Shown in pieces: positions 24,601 to 34,130 of a stretch of 64,000 nucleotides of DNA (the first letter of the stretch is position 1; the number at the start of each line of letters is the position of its first letter). Below the pieces are notes generated by a model, which worked only from the letters and a program-made list of their open reading frames with translations, was not told the DNA's origin and searched no databases. The stretch covers positions 32,675-96,674 of the forward strand of contig UZAN01040020.1 of assembly GCA_900618425.1 (NCBI GenBank), written 5' to 3'. A program made the position numbers and the translations under genes. Origin of the DNA: Echinostoma caproni. Its lineage: Eukaryota; Platyhelminthes; Trematoda; Plagiorchiida; Echinostomatidae.

Positions 24601-27600
24601 ATGGTAACCAATATAGCAATGTAATATTTTATCAACTACTCATTAACAGGCCCACAAGATGAAATCGTTTTGAGACCCACACACACCGTGTTGTCATCTA
24701 AAAACCAATGACATCGTTGTGTTTCTCATTTTATTGATCACAGATAACAGTGGTTCATACTATCGTAAGTTTTTTTTTCTCAAATCGTAAAATATTCCCA
24801 TTGACGCATGAAAACAAAGTCAAAACGCGAAGAAATTTCTTTTCGATATCTCGCTTCAGGTATTGACATATATAGTTTGATTAGTCAGTAGATTAATACA
24901 AGGCCTAGGCTGATGTTGAATCAATGTCTGTGTGCAAAGTTATCTGTTGACAACAAGCTGTGGGATCACGATAATTGACATTGGACATTGGTCTTCGTCG
25001 TATGGAGGATGGTCACATCGAACGAAGAATATGCCGTAAGTGCACGTGGATTGGACAGTACACAGATTTTCAAAGCTTTGTCCCACTGAGATACAAATGG
25101 CATTAAGGGAACTGTTTAGCATGCAGGGCAAAGAGAATTTGTAGTCCGGAGACTCTGACCGAAGAGTTGACCTATACAAAAGACATCCTCAAGAAGAACG
25201 GATACACAGAGGCGTCTATTCGATGACATATGGAATCGAAACCAACTGATGCAAAAGTACAATTGGCAAGAAAGGTGTTTGCCAACGTTCCCTTCAAAGG
25301 AGACAAGGAATTAGAAATCCTGGAATATCGGTTATCCAAAGCCATTTCCAAATGTTTTCCCGCGGCGTATTTAAGACTCCCATCCAGGACTAAGCCATTC
25401 ATTGTTCAACAACTTAAAGATAAATTGCCCCATCAGTCCCAATCCTTTGTTCTATATCAGTTCACGAGCACTTGTAGTGCTCGTTATATCGGACACACAA
25501 CGAGACGTTTGTCTAAGAGAATATCTGAACACTGTCCGACCGCCCTTCGAAAAGGAACAGTGAGAAGCCTAAACAGCTCAATTCTGCAACATTTAGGCGA
25601 CAGTGGACACAGGATTGACCCAGAAACATCATTTACAAATTTCTTCACTGCACCTAAGAATCACGCCAAAGGATTACGTAGAAAGATCCTGACAACTGTG
25701 AAAGCCATAACAATTACGATCATGAAACCGGATTTGAGTAAGCAACGTTATCTGGTTCAGGCCCTGATGTTACCATGTTACCCGTATCCCTATGTGACAC
25801 CTATCCTCTCTCTTCCATTTCCCCCAATCCCCATTCGCTATCATTTTCTAAAACGTTCACACCTGTTTTATTCACTCTGGACTAACACATTTCATATCAT
25901 CACCAGTTCACAAATTTTTCATTCCACTTTTCTCTATCCAATTATCGTGATCCCATTGCTTGTTGTCAACAGATAACTTTGCACACATACATCCAATCAA
26001 CATCTGCCTAGGCTTTGTATTATTCAACCGACTAATCGAACTATATATGTAAATGTCTGAAGCGAGATATCGAAAATAAATTTTTTTCGCGTTTCCACTT
26101 TGTTCGTATCGTAAGTTTATACAACCAATGTGTTGATGTAAATTCTCTACTGAAATGATATCATTGTCGGATAAACTTTATCAAATCTTGAGTTTTTGGT
26201 TTTATGAACCTTGACATTTTCTGGCACTATTAATCTTATAAATCAATCATGAAAGAAGAAGGGCAGGTCTTGACAAGCCAGTGCGTAGGAACGTTACAAG
26301 GTCAATCGAATACAGCGTCATGGTGCAAAAAACAACCTGGCAATGTTTCACCGAATATTTTGTGACTTCATGAGTTATGCCCAAACAAACTGCAAGCCAT
26401 CCACGAAAGCTCCGTGGTTGCTCCAGTCATGTTGTTGTCACGTCTATTTACTGGAGTAGGGAGGTCACTAAGATTTATTTTCTGGGAACGCGAGTAGTGA
26501 TCTGCGTGCGTATTGGAAATTTCTGATAGTACCCTGATTGGAATGTCTATTCGGTCAAGCTAACCGATCGATATTAAGCAACAGGGAAACTCACAAGTTA
26601 GCAGGTCACGATTCGGATAAATAGTGGACGATGAAAATTGGCCTGACATGCAAGGCTTTCAGAATGAAGTTATCTGTGGCCGCTGATAATTTTGTTCTCC
26701 TGCAGGAACGTGAGCATTATGTAGTTGTTTTCTGATAAACTTCTTGATTACTGAGATTCGGTTCCCTGGGTTCGAGTTACACAGGCAAGCTCTAGCAGAG
26801 TGAATGCAGCTGGTCAGAGATAGACCCAACAGTGCAGCACTTAAGAGGGCGCTTTTGTTTAATCATTGAATACTGGGATATAACAGAGTCTGCGACTAAG
26901 ACAGATCACCTAGTATGACTTATATTGCAACAATAGGTGAGGTGTTTGGCATATCAAGATAAAGCCTTGCTTTTGAGGCAAAGACTGATTGTTGAGAAAA
27001 TTTTATTTATTCAGTCTTGCCGAAATGTCATATGTTTAAGTGGATTGTAACATAGTAGGTTACCATAAAATCCAAACGTTGCTTTTCTTCCGGCCTTCGC
27101 AAAATACATCACAGTGTCTACCCTTACATTTCGATACCATTATCTTTATTTGGCTTTTGCTGCAGCGAAACATTGATGTTCAGTTCAAATCAAACCGGAA
27201 AAGTAGTTTTGATTCATGACGTAAAAAGAAGTAATCGATACAACAATTAATTTAAAACAACCACTTATTCCTCCTGTTACATCATGGAAAATATGCAAAA
27301 TAACGTTTCGATGCATTCAATTTGTCATTTGATATTTCGCTATTCTTTCCTTTATTGTTGAATCTTCCTAAAACAATCGATCAATCATATGGCAATATGA
27401 TATCGAGATATCAATCGGCTCCCAAACACACACTGTTCTTATGCATCGGCCAGGAAATTCCACTTTGTAATCTATTGCATGTGGCAATTCGCCAACTGGT
27501 AAACTGGGGGTGAATCAGATTTCGTTGACTGCACCCAGTTGGAGTGCATAATGTTTCAGGCACCGTTTTCCATCGGAACAATATGTGGATACATTGATGA

Positions 27601-30600
27601 ATGTGGCGAATGTGATTGGAAAATCGACAAAATATCAGGTCTTCGGGGAAAAACGTCCATTCCATAAAAGAAAACGTTGTTTTTTGTTCATTTGAAGTTT
27701 GTGACAACTAGTAGATACGATGTTCAATATACATGCAATATGCTATATGGTTCAATCAGTTAATAAAGACCTACTACCTTGAACAAAAAAGAAAGCAGTG
27801 ACCTTTTGCAGACGTTATGCACAAGATTTATAACGCATCTTTTTCTCACTCGTTTCTTCATTCCATGGAAACCGCGCCTTCGTAGCTAACACAGTCCTAT
27901 GTGAGTTTTGACATTTTAACCTTTTTTGTGGATTTCTTGTGTTTTTCATCCCCAATCAAATAATGCCCACTGAAAGATAAAATGCATTGTTCATAGTGGA
28001 GCCGTCTGTTATCAGTCGTCATACCATGGTTTAAAAATATGAGTCCAAGTAATCGAAACACGAACGTCTCCACAGACTGGAACATCTGCGGTTTTATTAA
28101 TTGTTGAGAATTCGTGATGTGAATCACAAATGCGTCTTTTCCATCAAACTGAATGAACCACTGTGGTGCGACTGGAAACGACACCGGCATTGTGATAATC
28201 TGATTCCTTTTAANTAGTCTACTTGTTTGAAGCGCGGCTCCAGAAATGCGGTTAAAAATACCCTATCCCCGAAAGATTCGAAGGATATAATCTTGAGTCT
28301 CAGTTTCCATGCTTTGTTTGATGTGCTAATTATATTAAACTAGTTATTTCTGAACAAAAGATAGGTTTGTTTCTTCGAATTTCTCCCAATTAGGAATTAA
28401 ACTGAACAAAATGCACTATTTTATTCATCCACCAAGTGCGCAGAACCAGCATACAAATAAATTTAAACCAGCACTTTTTATTGGAATATGTTTTAGCTGT
28501 ATGAACAGGTACACAAAGCCCAATTCAAACAAAACATGAACTGGTGAAAATATTCGTTCTTAGTTGTTTAAAATCATACCATCACATCGCAATCATTTGT
28601 TCATTCGTCATCCGATGAGGAGAAAAAGCGATCTTGGGAAAGAGAGCATTCCACATCTAAGAAAAGTAGGATTGGTTTTATAATGATGTCGGGGATAAAA
28701 CCCACGCAGCTGATTATTTTGGTCTCAAGATGAAAACAAACCTATTCATAATAATGTCTCCGTAATTATATATATATGTATATATATATAGTGCTTTGCT
28801 TGCTAGCGTTGGTGGTCCGGTGGCAAAGATCATCAAATTATCAACCCCGAATGACGGAGGTTCGAAACACGTTTAATCAACATTGTATCACGGTCTATGC
28901 GTTAAAAAAAAGAAAACGAAGAAAAAATTTGATTACAAAACACTGAAAAAGAAGCTGAATTACCGATCTGAAACGTTTTATGATTTCCAAATATGATCTA
29001 CTGATCCCAGTTTACTTCGTCACAACACTACTGATGTTGGCTTTATTCAATATTTAAAAGCATCTTACCGTCATTCCGTTTCACTTAGTCTCTTGGTATT
29101 CTCAAATAACCACTAAGCCAATCACTTCTAACGATTTGGCTGCATGCGGTAGCAAACCGTCTGCCCTACCGATTGTGTTTTTGTCATGTTCGTGCTTATT
29201 GAAGACAATTTTGCTCTAACAGAACGCACGTTATCAATCCTTTATACTGTACTTTGATAAGCGTTTTATAATTAACATTGCATCTTTCAGTGGTTTATGT
29301 TACCGGAAAACCATATTTCAACAAACATTCCGTGTCAATCACTAGTGAAATGAAAAGAGTGGGTTCAACCGCATATGTGAAACTACAAACCGAATTATGT
29401 CAGACCGTAAGTACAACATATTGCATTGTGAAACAAATGGGAGTTTGTTTGGATGTTTACAAATATGTATAACAAAAGGGAGTATTTTCTACTGACTATA
29501 GAAAATTCATTAGTTCAGAACTAACTCGTACATAATGAAAATATGTTAATCAAGATATACGTTTTCTGAACGGTTTTGATAAGATCCTTCTGGGATAAAT
29601 CTACCTTCTTTGCGCCAAACAATGATTACTTCACTACACCCTAGTGATTTGCATATACATGTCGGTTCATTACTACCCCTCTATAACTTCGTAATCATAC
29701 TGCCCCGTGTCGTTCGTGTTTCAAAACACCAGTAGTTTGTGCAGAAATAACCTACTGGTATTTGGTAACAGAAGTAACACTTGTACAGACTGGCCCTGAG
29801 CTTTCTCGGGGAGCCATATCACTTTGTTTCCATAGAAAAACAGAAGTTCTTCAATGACGGTACGGTTTCGAAATGTTGCATAAACACATTCGCTTAGTTT
29901 CCCCATAAGTCCAAAAGACTACTGAAGAGATTTTTATCACCAGTCATCTTAAATCCTACACATAGTTCTCAGTAACAGGTTTCATTGAATGAAACTATTC
30001 CTGTGAGACAGAAAGCACGATGTTCGGCAAGTAGGTCAGCGGGGGGTTGTTGATTTTGACGAGAAATAACTCCAAAACGTGGTTTAATTTAGTTAACAAA
30101 CATTGAGCTGACCGTAAACTGATGGAACTAATCTTGCCACAACTTATTCCCATGCTTTTTTCCTTTTTGTAGGTGGCCTATGGGGTTTCATCGGACTCGG
30201 CTCTGTCGAAGAGTTATTCGTCTTGCCAAATCTCTCGAGTTTTATCGGAGAATGTTGAAACACGCCTCGGGTTCAATGGATACGCTTTGAAACAACAGAA
30301 ATTGGATATCAGATCATCGACATTCTCCAGTCGGCTGAAAAAGGCTATTCTCAGTTATGCACCTTCCAGTTTCTACTACTATGGTGTTATAACAAAAATC
30401 AATGGTAAGGGTCTGTTGAAAGAAGGCTTATTGCGAGCAGTACGATGTTTTACGAAGAGCATTATGATAGACGAACGTTTTCAGCTTTATAAACAACTTG
30501 AGTCCTTTTTCATTTATCCTTGATTTATAACAGGTGTAGATCGTAATTGTTTCAACTCCATTTTGAGCAGTGGTCTAATTCTCGTGCTGACAGTTTTCGG

Positions 30601-30616
30601 AAGGACTACGTTCTAA
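18558..30616 (+). CDS. Gene A: micro-exon gene encoding a secreted or surface SEA-like protein (~206 aa, spliced)
   Basis: Proposed coding exons are 18558-18600, 19347-19364, 19693-19722, 20590-20607, 22518-22535, 23399-23428, 24376-24387, 24744-24764, 29291-29406, 30173-30404 and 30534-30616. Each has an AG acceptor and GT donor, and joined they give 621 nt with no internal stop. The order is a signal peptide, seven micro-exons encoding Tyr/Gly/Pro/Ser/Asn-rich tracts, then two larger exons. The larger exons begin VYVTGKPYFN and contain a conserved Cys pair and a YYYG strand near the end, laid out like a SEA domain. The last exon has a hydrophobic stretch (LILVLTVFG) before the stop, fitting a GPI-anchor signal or a membrane tail. 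Gene B, 7 kb downstream, is a clear paralogue with the same exon phases. The architecture is that of flatworm micro-exon genes, but I cannot name a specific MEG. No role beyond a secreted or surface protein is claimed. Confidence 0.75.
19347..19364 (+). CDS. Gene A micro-exon a (18 nt)
   Basis: Acceptor cttttttacactccag, donor gtgagt. Phase 1-1, encoding (x)YPNYS. Its surroundings are duplicated at 23061-23078. Confidence 0.7.
19693..19722 (+). CDS. Gene A micro-exon b (30 nt)
   Basis: Pyrimidine-rich acceptor ending ctgtaag, donor gtatgt. Phase 1-1, encoding (N)PHGSYNQYP. Paralogous to the micro-exon at 23399-23428. Confidence 0.7.
20590..20607 (+). CDS. Gene A micro-exon c (18 nt)
   Basis: Acceptor ctgtatattgatttag, donor gtgagt. 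Phase 1-1, encoding (G)YYGNG. Confidence 0.65.
21103..21181 (+). repeat. tRNA-like sequence (SINE head or tRNA pseudogene) in a gene A intron
   Basis: Acceptor-like ends GCCTCG/CGAGGC, a D arm GCTC-AGCTGGTA-GAGC, and a T arm GTGGG-TTCGAAT-CCCAC are all present. The 31 nt between the D and T arms cannot form a normal 5-bp anticodon stem and 7-nt loop, so it is unlikely to be a working tRNA. Intact A and B boxes suggest a tRNA-derived SINE or pseudogene. Confidence 0.6.
22518..22535 (+). CDS. Gene A micro-exon d (18 nt)
   Basis: Acceptor gcactttacag, donor gtgagt. Phase 1-1, encoding (S)YGGYP. Confidence 0.65.
23061..23078 (+). pseudogene. Gene A relic micro-exon e with broken donor
   Basis: A strong acceptor (ttttttttttacactcag) precedes GCTATCCAGGCTATTCAA, the counterpart of micro-exon a. 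The donor reads atgagt where the paralogue has gtgagt, so the invariant GT is lost. The following intron sequence also matches that after micro-exon a (gagtt...ggttagttt). It is probably skipped, since joining d to f keeps the frame. Confidence 0.65.
23399..23428 (+). CDS. Gene A micro-exon f (30 nt)
   Basis: Acceptor cttctttatttccctaag, donor gtaagt. Phase 1-1, encoding (N)PPGNYPQYP, paralogous to micro-exon b. Confidence 0.7.
24376..24387 (+). CDS. Gene A micro-exon g (12 nt)
   Basis: Acceptor ctctgtttcaaatcag, donor gtaagt. Phase 1-1, encoding (S)SNK. At 12 nt it is the shortest proposed exon. Confidence 0.55.
24744..24764 (+). CDS. Gene A micro-exon h (21 nt), at a PLE insertion
   Basis: Acceptor ctcattttattgatcacag, donor gtaagt. 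Phase 1-1, encoding (N)NSGSYY. A PLE sits immediately downstream, and TATCGTAAGTTT (24761-24772), which spans the end of this exon and its donor, is repeated at 26107-26118. Confidence 0.65.
24761..26118 (+). mobile_element. Penelope-like element inside gene A, best-preserved GIY-YIG copy (PLE-E)
   Basis: The longest frame (25230-25976, 248 codons) carries the RT end (VPFKGDKELEILEYRLSKAI, then PAAYLRLPSR) and a GIY-YIG endonuclease core. Its marks are SFVLYQFTSTCSARYIGHTT, RRLSKRISEH and a C-terminal IMKPDLSKQ. The RT palm is missing, so the element is 5'-truncated. A single stop separates an upstream in-frame piece (about 25158-25226, EELTYTKDILKKNGYTEASI). The 3' end at 25939-26106 is repeated inverted at about 24809-24977, shown by VIP(L/Q)LVVNR read from both arms. 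About 36 extra nt lie between the left arm and the proposed target duplication TATCGTAAGTTT. Confidence 0.85.
27889..27903 (+). CDS. Possible additional gene A micro-exon (15 nt)
   Basis: CTAACACAGTCCTAT lies between a cgtag acceptor and a gtgagt donor and would keep frame and phase (PNTVL). The pyrimidine tract is some distance away and no paralogue exists in gene B, so this is only a candidate and is not counted in the ~206 aa. Confidence 0.25.
28765..28790. repeat. (TA)n microsatellite
   Basis: Alternating TA tract interrupted by one TG, about 26 bp, in the intron before the 116-nt exon. Confidence 0.8.
28803..28875 (+). repeat. tRNA-like SINE fragment in gene A intron
   Basis: GGTGGTCCGGTGGCAAAGATC followed by 'gaggttcgaaac' gives A- and B-box-like spacing and matches the 15785 and 52184 elements in layout. 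Confidence 0.5.
29291..29406 (+). CDS. Gene A exon: first half of SEA-like domain (116 nt)
   Basis: Acceptor catctttcag, donor gtaagt, phase 1 to 0. It encodes VYVTGKPYFN, then MKRVGSTAYVKLQTELCQT. The gene B exon at 40146-40261 has the same length and phases and shares V-x-TG-x-PY, SI, the Met, SxxY and the Cys. Confidence 0.8.
30173..30404 (+). CDS. Gene A exon: second half of SEA-like domain (232 nt)
   Basis: Acceptor cctttttgtag, donor gtaagg, phase 0 to 1. It includes SYSSCQISRV, then SRLKKAILSYAPSSFYYYG and ITKING. Paralogous to 41666-41900. The Cys near residue 15 is conserved and may pair with the Cys at the end of the preceding exon. Confidence 0.8.
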
Positions 30617-30625
30617 ATCCAAGTG
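30534..30625 (+). CDS. Gene A terminal coding exon with hydrophobic C-terminus
   Basis: Acceptor gatttataacag. It encodes VDRNCFNSILSSG, then LILVLTVFGRTTF and a stop at 30614-30616. A donor gtaagc begins at 30626, exactly 9 nt after the stop, as in gene B. A 3' UTR exon may begin near 30745 after tcgtttttcag. Small residues followed by a hydrophobic end suggest a GPI-anchor signal. Confidence 0.65.
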
Positions 30626-31722
30626 GTAAGCCGACGGATGTGTATGCGTTCTAAATATCGTCTGGACTTATAAATTATATCATTCAAGAATTTACATATG
30701 GTTGTGGAGTTCATTATCTTCAACATTTTCTTGTCGTTTTTCAGAAACCAAGCACAACAGGATAATACGAAATGCGGAATAGGTTTTCTACTTCAAATGA
30801 AATATATTGTCAAAAAAATATATATGTTCCATTCGAATCTTTGTTTTTCTTCTTTCAGTCAAAGTCACCATGTAAACAAATATTCACTTATTTACCTGTC
30901 GGATAAAATTTTATTTATCAGCATGTCTTGAAATTTTCAACGTTTGCACTAGTTAACCTGCAACTTGAAAATTTAGGGTATCGAATTCTGAAGACGTTGT
31001 AATGAAATCATTGCTTGGAAAGCATCAAGAGCCATAAATCTTGTCTAAATTCATATCGGGTGACAAAAGTCACATTATTAAAATAGAAAACCTCATAAAA
31101 TACCTAAATATATTTGAATAGGTTAGTTCACACGTATACAAAATAAACCAATAGTAGCACCAGTATTGTGCGTTACTACTCACCTTAGTGGGTAATATGT
31201 AAAATAATGCAGCTGGCGGTTTCTTTCAACGATCAAAAATGAACAAGACCGCTTGGACCGATTTACTGTGTTCAAAATAGTAACCACGTTTTGTCCCATT
31301 CACTCATACTGTGTACTTCCGAGAATTGTGAAGACGTGTTTTAAATGAGATGTCATTTTATACGTATGTCAAATTATCGATATCGTAATTGTAATCTGCA
31401 ATAATCAACTCTCCTCGACCAAGCACCCTCTTTATTTTACTGGACTATTTGCGTCAACGCACAATGAAGCCAAACTGGCGTATCTCCAAGTGATCATAAC
31501 ACCTAGGCATTGAAGACTACAACGACGTGCCTTTTATCATTTGAAACCTAGCATTATTTCCTTTGAATCCAATAACATCACTTTCTGGATGACAACAAGT
31601 TTATGCATACCAGTAGTATAATATCACACACTGGGAGCAAAAATGTGTAGGGAAACACGTTCCGTTTTCCCTACGTACATGCGGACCAGAGGTTTGCACA
31701 TCACCGTAAAATAAAGACCAGA

Positions 31723-31825
31723 CCTGACAGGAACACAAAAAGTACGCACTGCTGACGAGTTCCAAACAGGACAAAACAGCTGTCCAGTGCTCTTTGTCGG
31801 TCATCACAGACATTTCCATTCCATT
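31723..31825 (+). repeat. tRNA-derived SINE, partial copy
   Basis: Matches the body of the 51672-51955 element (gacaggaacac, aagtacgca-tgctgacgag, acagctgtccagtgc, tttgtcggt-atca). The tRNA-like head is missing or decayed. Confidence 0.7.
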
Positions 31826-33014
31826 AAATAAATCATTTCTTCCGATTATTCCGGTTTCAATAAAGCAAAGCAGATTAAATGAACGACAGACATTTCTTTG
31901 ATTCCCTTTTTACGTGAAACAGTTACTCTCAAATATAATAATGAGATCAATACTAGTGTAATCCATCGTGTCCTCTTCGATCAGTCTGAAGTGGAAAGGG
32001 CAGAAACTCAAAGGAAACCAACTCATAAATAGGATCAATATTCCTGCATAATTCATTTTTAAGCAAACAATTCAGTCACCCAAGCTATCGGGATTTGCGA
32101 GTGTGATGCGGAAAGTTGAATTCTACAGAGGATGATAAATCAACTCACTATCAGCTTTCAGCTATCACTACTCATAAGTAAACGTGAGACAAATATTAGT
32201 TGTATTGATGCCAGCTTAGTAGCTTTGTTGCCAGCCCGCCAGCCAGCCCAAACCTGCATGGAATATCTGTTATAAGTATTTGGAAGCTCTAGCTTTAAAT
32301 CCATCTTCAGTCAAAGACCTGCTTTCGCTGCTATCAGGATAAAACTGAACCAACTGACTACCACTGACGAGGATGCCGGTACAAACTTGAAACTGGGAAC
32401 TTTTGTCAGAACTGGTATGAGCTGGTAGGTACGGGGAGAGAATACACACCTATTTTGCAATAGGTTTGGAGTTCAGAGGGTGAACCGGAGCCCAGTGTTT
32501 CCCGACCGTAGAGTTAACTGAAAACTCACAGACTTTTGCGTGAAAATGAAGTCCGATGGACACTCACGCGGAAGTATCAGTCATGACCTTGTTAATCCTT
32601 TTGTGAGCACTAGTCACGTGAGTTTCATATTACGACTGCCCCGTTGTTTCCTACAAACCAATGAATTTTGCAAGTTGTTTGATTCAAACCTAACTCTGGA
32701 AGGAACTTCATTAATTGCAATAGGTTTGCAGCTTCCTTTGTGAATGAAGTTTTCTATCAACATTCAAAGCGTCTTGATTTGATGTCTAGCATTTCAGCAT
32801 TCGGCTTAAGTGAGGTTCCTGGCATAAATTCACGATAGTGAGCAAGAGGTGACTGATGCTCAGCGGGTTACTCTTATCGGTTCTTGCAACTACCTAGACA
32901 GATTATACTCAAGTTGTGCAATAGTTTTCATTTGAGAACTCGGTTACCACAACGCTGCGATCAAGCTGTGATGCGTCATTCGTGCAATTGATTTTCGGCC
33001 ACGGCCAATCTCGT

Positions 33015-33230
33015 TTGTGCACATAGATTGGATTTGAACAAACAAATACCGATCGCTTCCGCAGTGGATAAGATGTACAGACGTAGCGACTAGGATGGGG
33101 GAAGGCTGATTCAGGTTTCACTTGGTGATCCGAGTTTGGTAGGTGAGCGAGAATAGCGCTTCCTGTGACACCTTTTCCACCGCGTTGAAGACAGTGGGGA
33201 CAATACTCTTCAATCCGTTGAGAGAGTTAC
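33015..33230. repeat. Dispersed repeat, copy 1 (related to 45885-46105)
   Basis: Shared landmarks are gcacatagattgg/gcacatagacaag, aacaaa(t)accgatcgcttcc and cagtgg(a/c)ta(a/g)gatgt, then tttcacttggt. The two copies have the same orientation and moderate divergence, and the family is unknown. Confidence 0.6.
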
Positions 33231-33839
33231 CTCGTCGTTCGGTCATTGTAGGATGTGTTACAAATGCAGCTGAAGGAATATATAATGATAGATGAGGCCA
33301 GTGTAGGTGAACTGTCTTATCGAATGTTCTTATTATTGGTGAACCTGTGAAAACGCATGACAACCTGGCTGCATTGAACGTTCCTCTCATACCATTTTGC
33401 ACAGTAGTTCCGCAAAAGTCATGATAGAACTGGATCCCCGAAGCTCTTCCTTGCAAGTGAACTACAGTGTCATGGCAGAAAGAACCAGACAACAATTGTC
33501 TAACATAAAATTCATATTTAACTCGCTGAAATTCGCGCAAATAGCTGCGCTGGCTTAGAACAAGCGCTCGGATTTCTTTTTTCATAAAGTTAAACATAAA
33601 ACTAGTCAAAGTGGAGGTTCAGTTGATTGTTTTGAATTCAAAGAAATAACGGGTTGATAGAATACAATTCCCTTTGAGTCAGTTTTCGTTCTGTTTCTGG
33701 CACTAAACAAACACTGAATCACATTATCTGAAACCAGTTCAACTGCCATAAAATCAGTCGTAATCAGGTTTCGCGATTGATTTTAACCATACTAATTGAC
33801 TCCTAATAATAATTTAGAGTATCAAGATTGGGTTACCTC

Positions 33840-34130
33840 ATTCAATTTTTTGGAGGTACCAGGCACTCTTGATGGTCTTGGGTGTGAATTTCACTCTTTG
33901 GCAGATCGTTCATTCCCCAAAAGTTCACGTATTTACATGCGATAAAAATGTTTGTGATAACCGACTAATAACATAGGATAGTTGTTCCGTCCTGTTTGGG
34001 GGACTTGGTTGCAGTGGAGGTACTGTTTTTGTGTCCCTGTCAGGATTCGAACCGCGAACTTTCGGGTTAGGACTTCAGACCCTTATCCGTGAGCTACACA
34101 CGGTTGCGTATAGACGCATTCAACTAGTGA
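33840..34130 (-). repeat. tRNA-derived SINE, near full length
   Basis: On the - strand the head has TAGCTCACGGATAAGGG (A-box-like), then GGTTCGAATCC (B box). The body has gacagggacac, aggacggaac, gtcggttatcacaaacatt and the tail gaccatcaagagtgcctggt. The same order is found at 44495-44757 (-) and 51672-51955 (+). Confidence 0.75.

Noticed and set aside
27897..28190. 97-codon open frame on the - strand inside the gene A intron
   Set aside because: No familiar motif, low-complexity basic tail, and no support from splice sites.
33118..33609. 163-codon open frame on the - strand
   Set aside because: No domain, signal or exon context recognised, and its right part overlaps a dispersed repeat also present at 45.9 kb, so it is probably a chance or repeat-derived frame.
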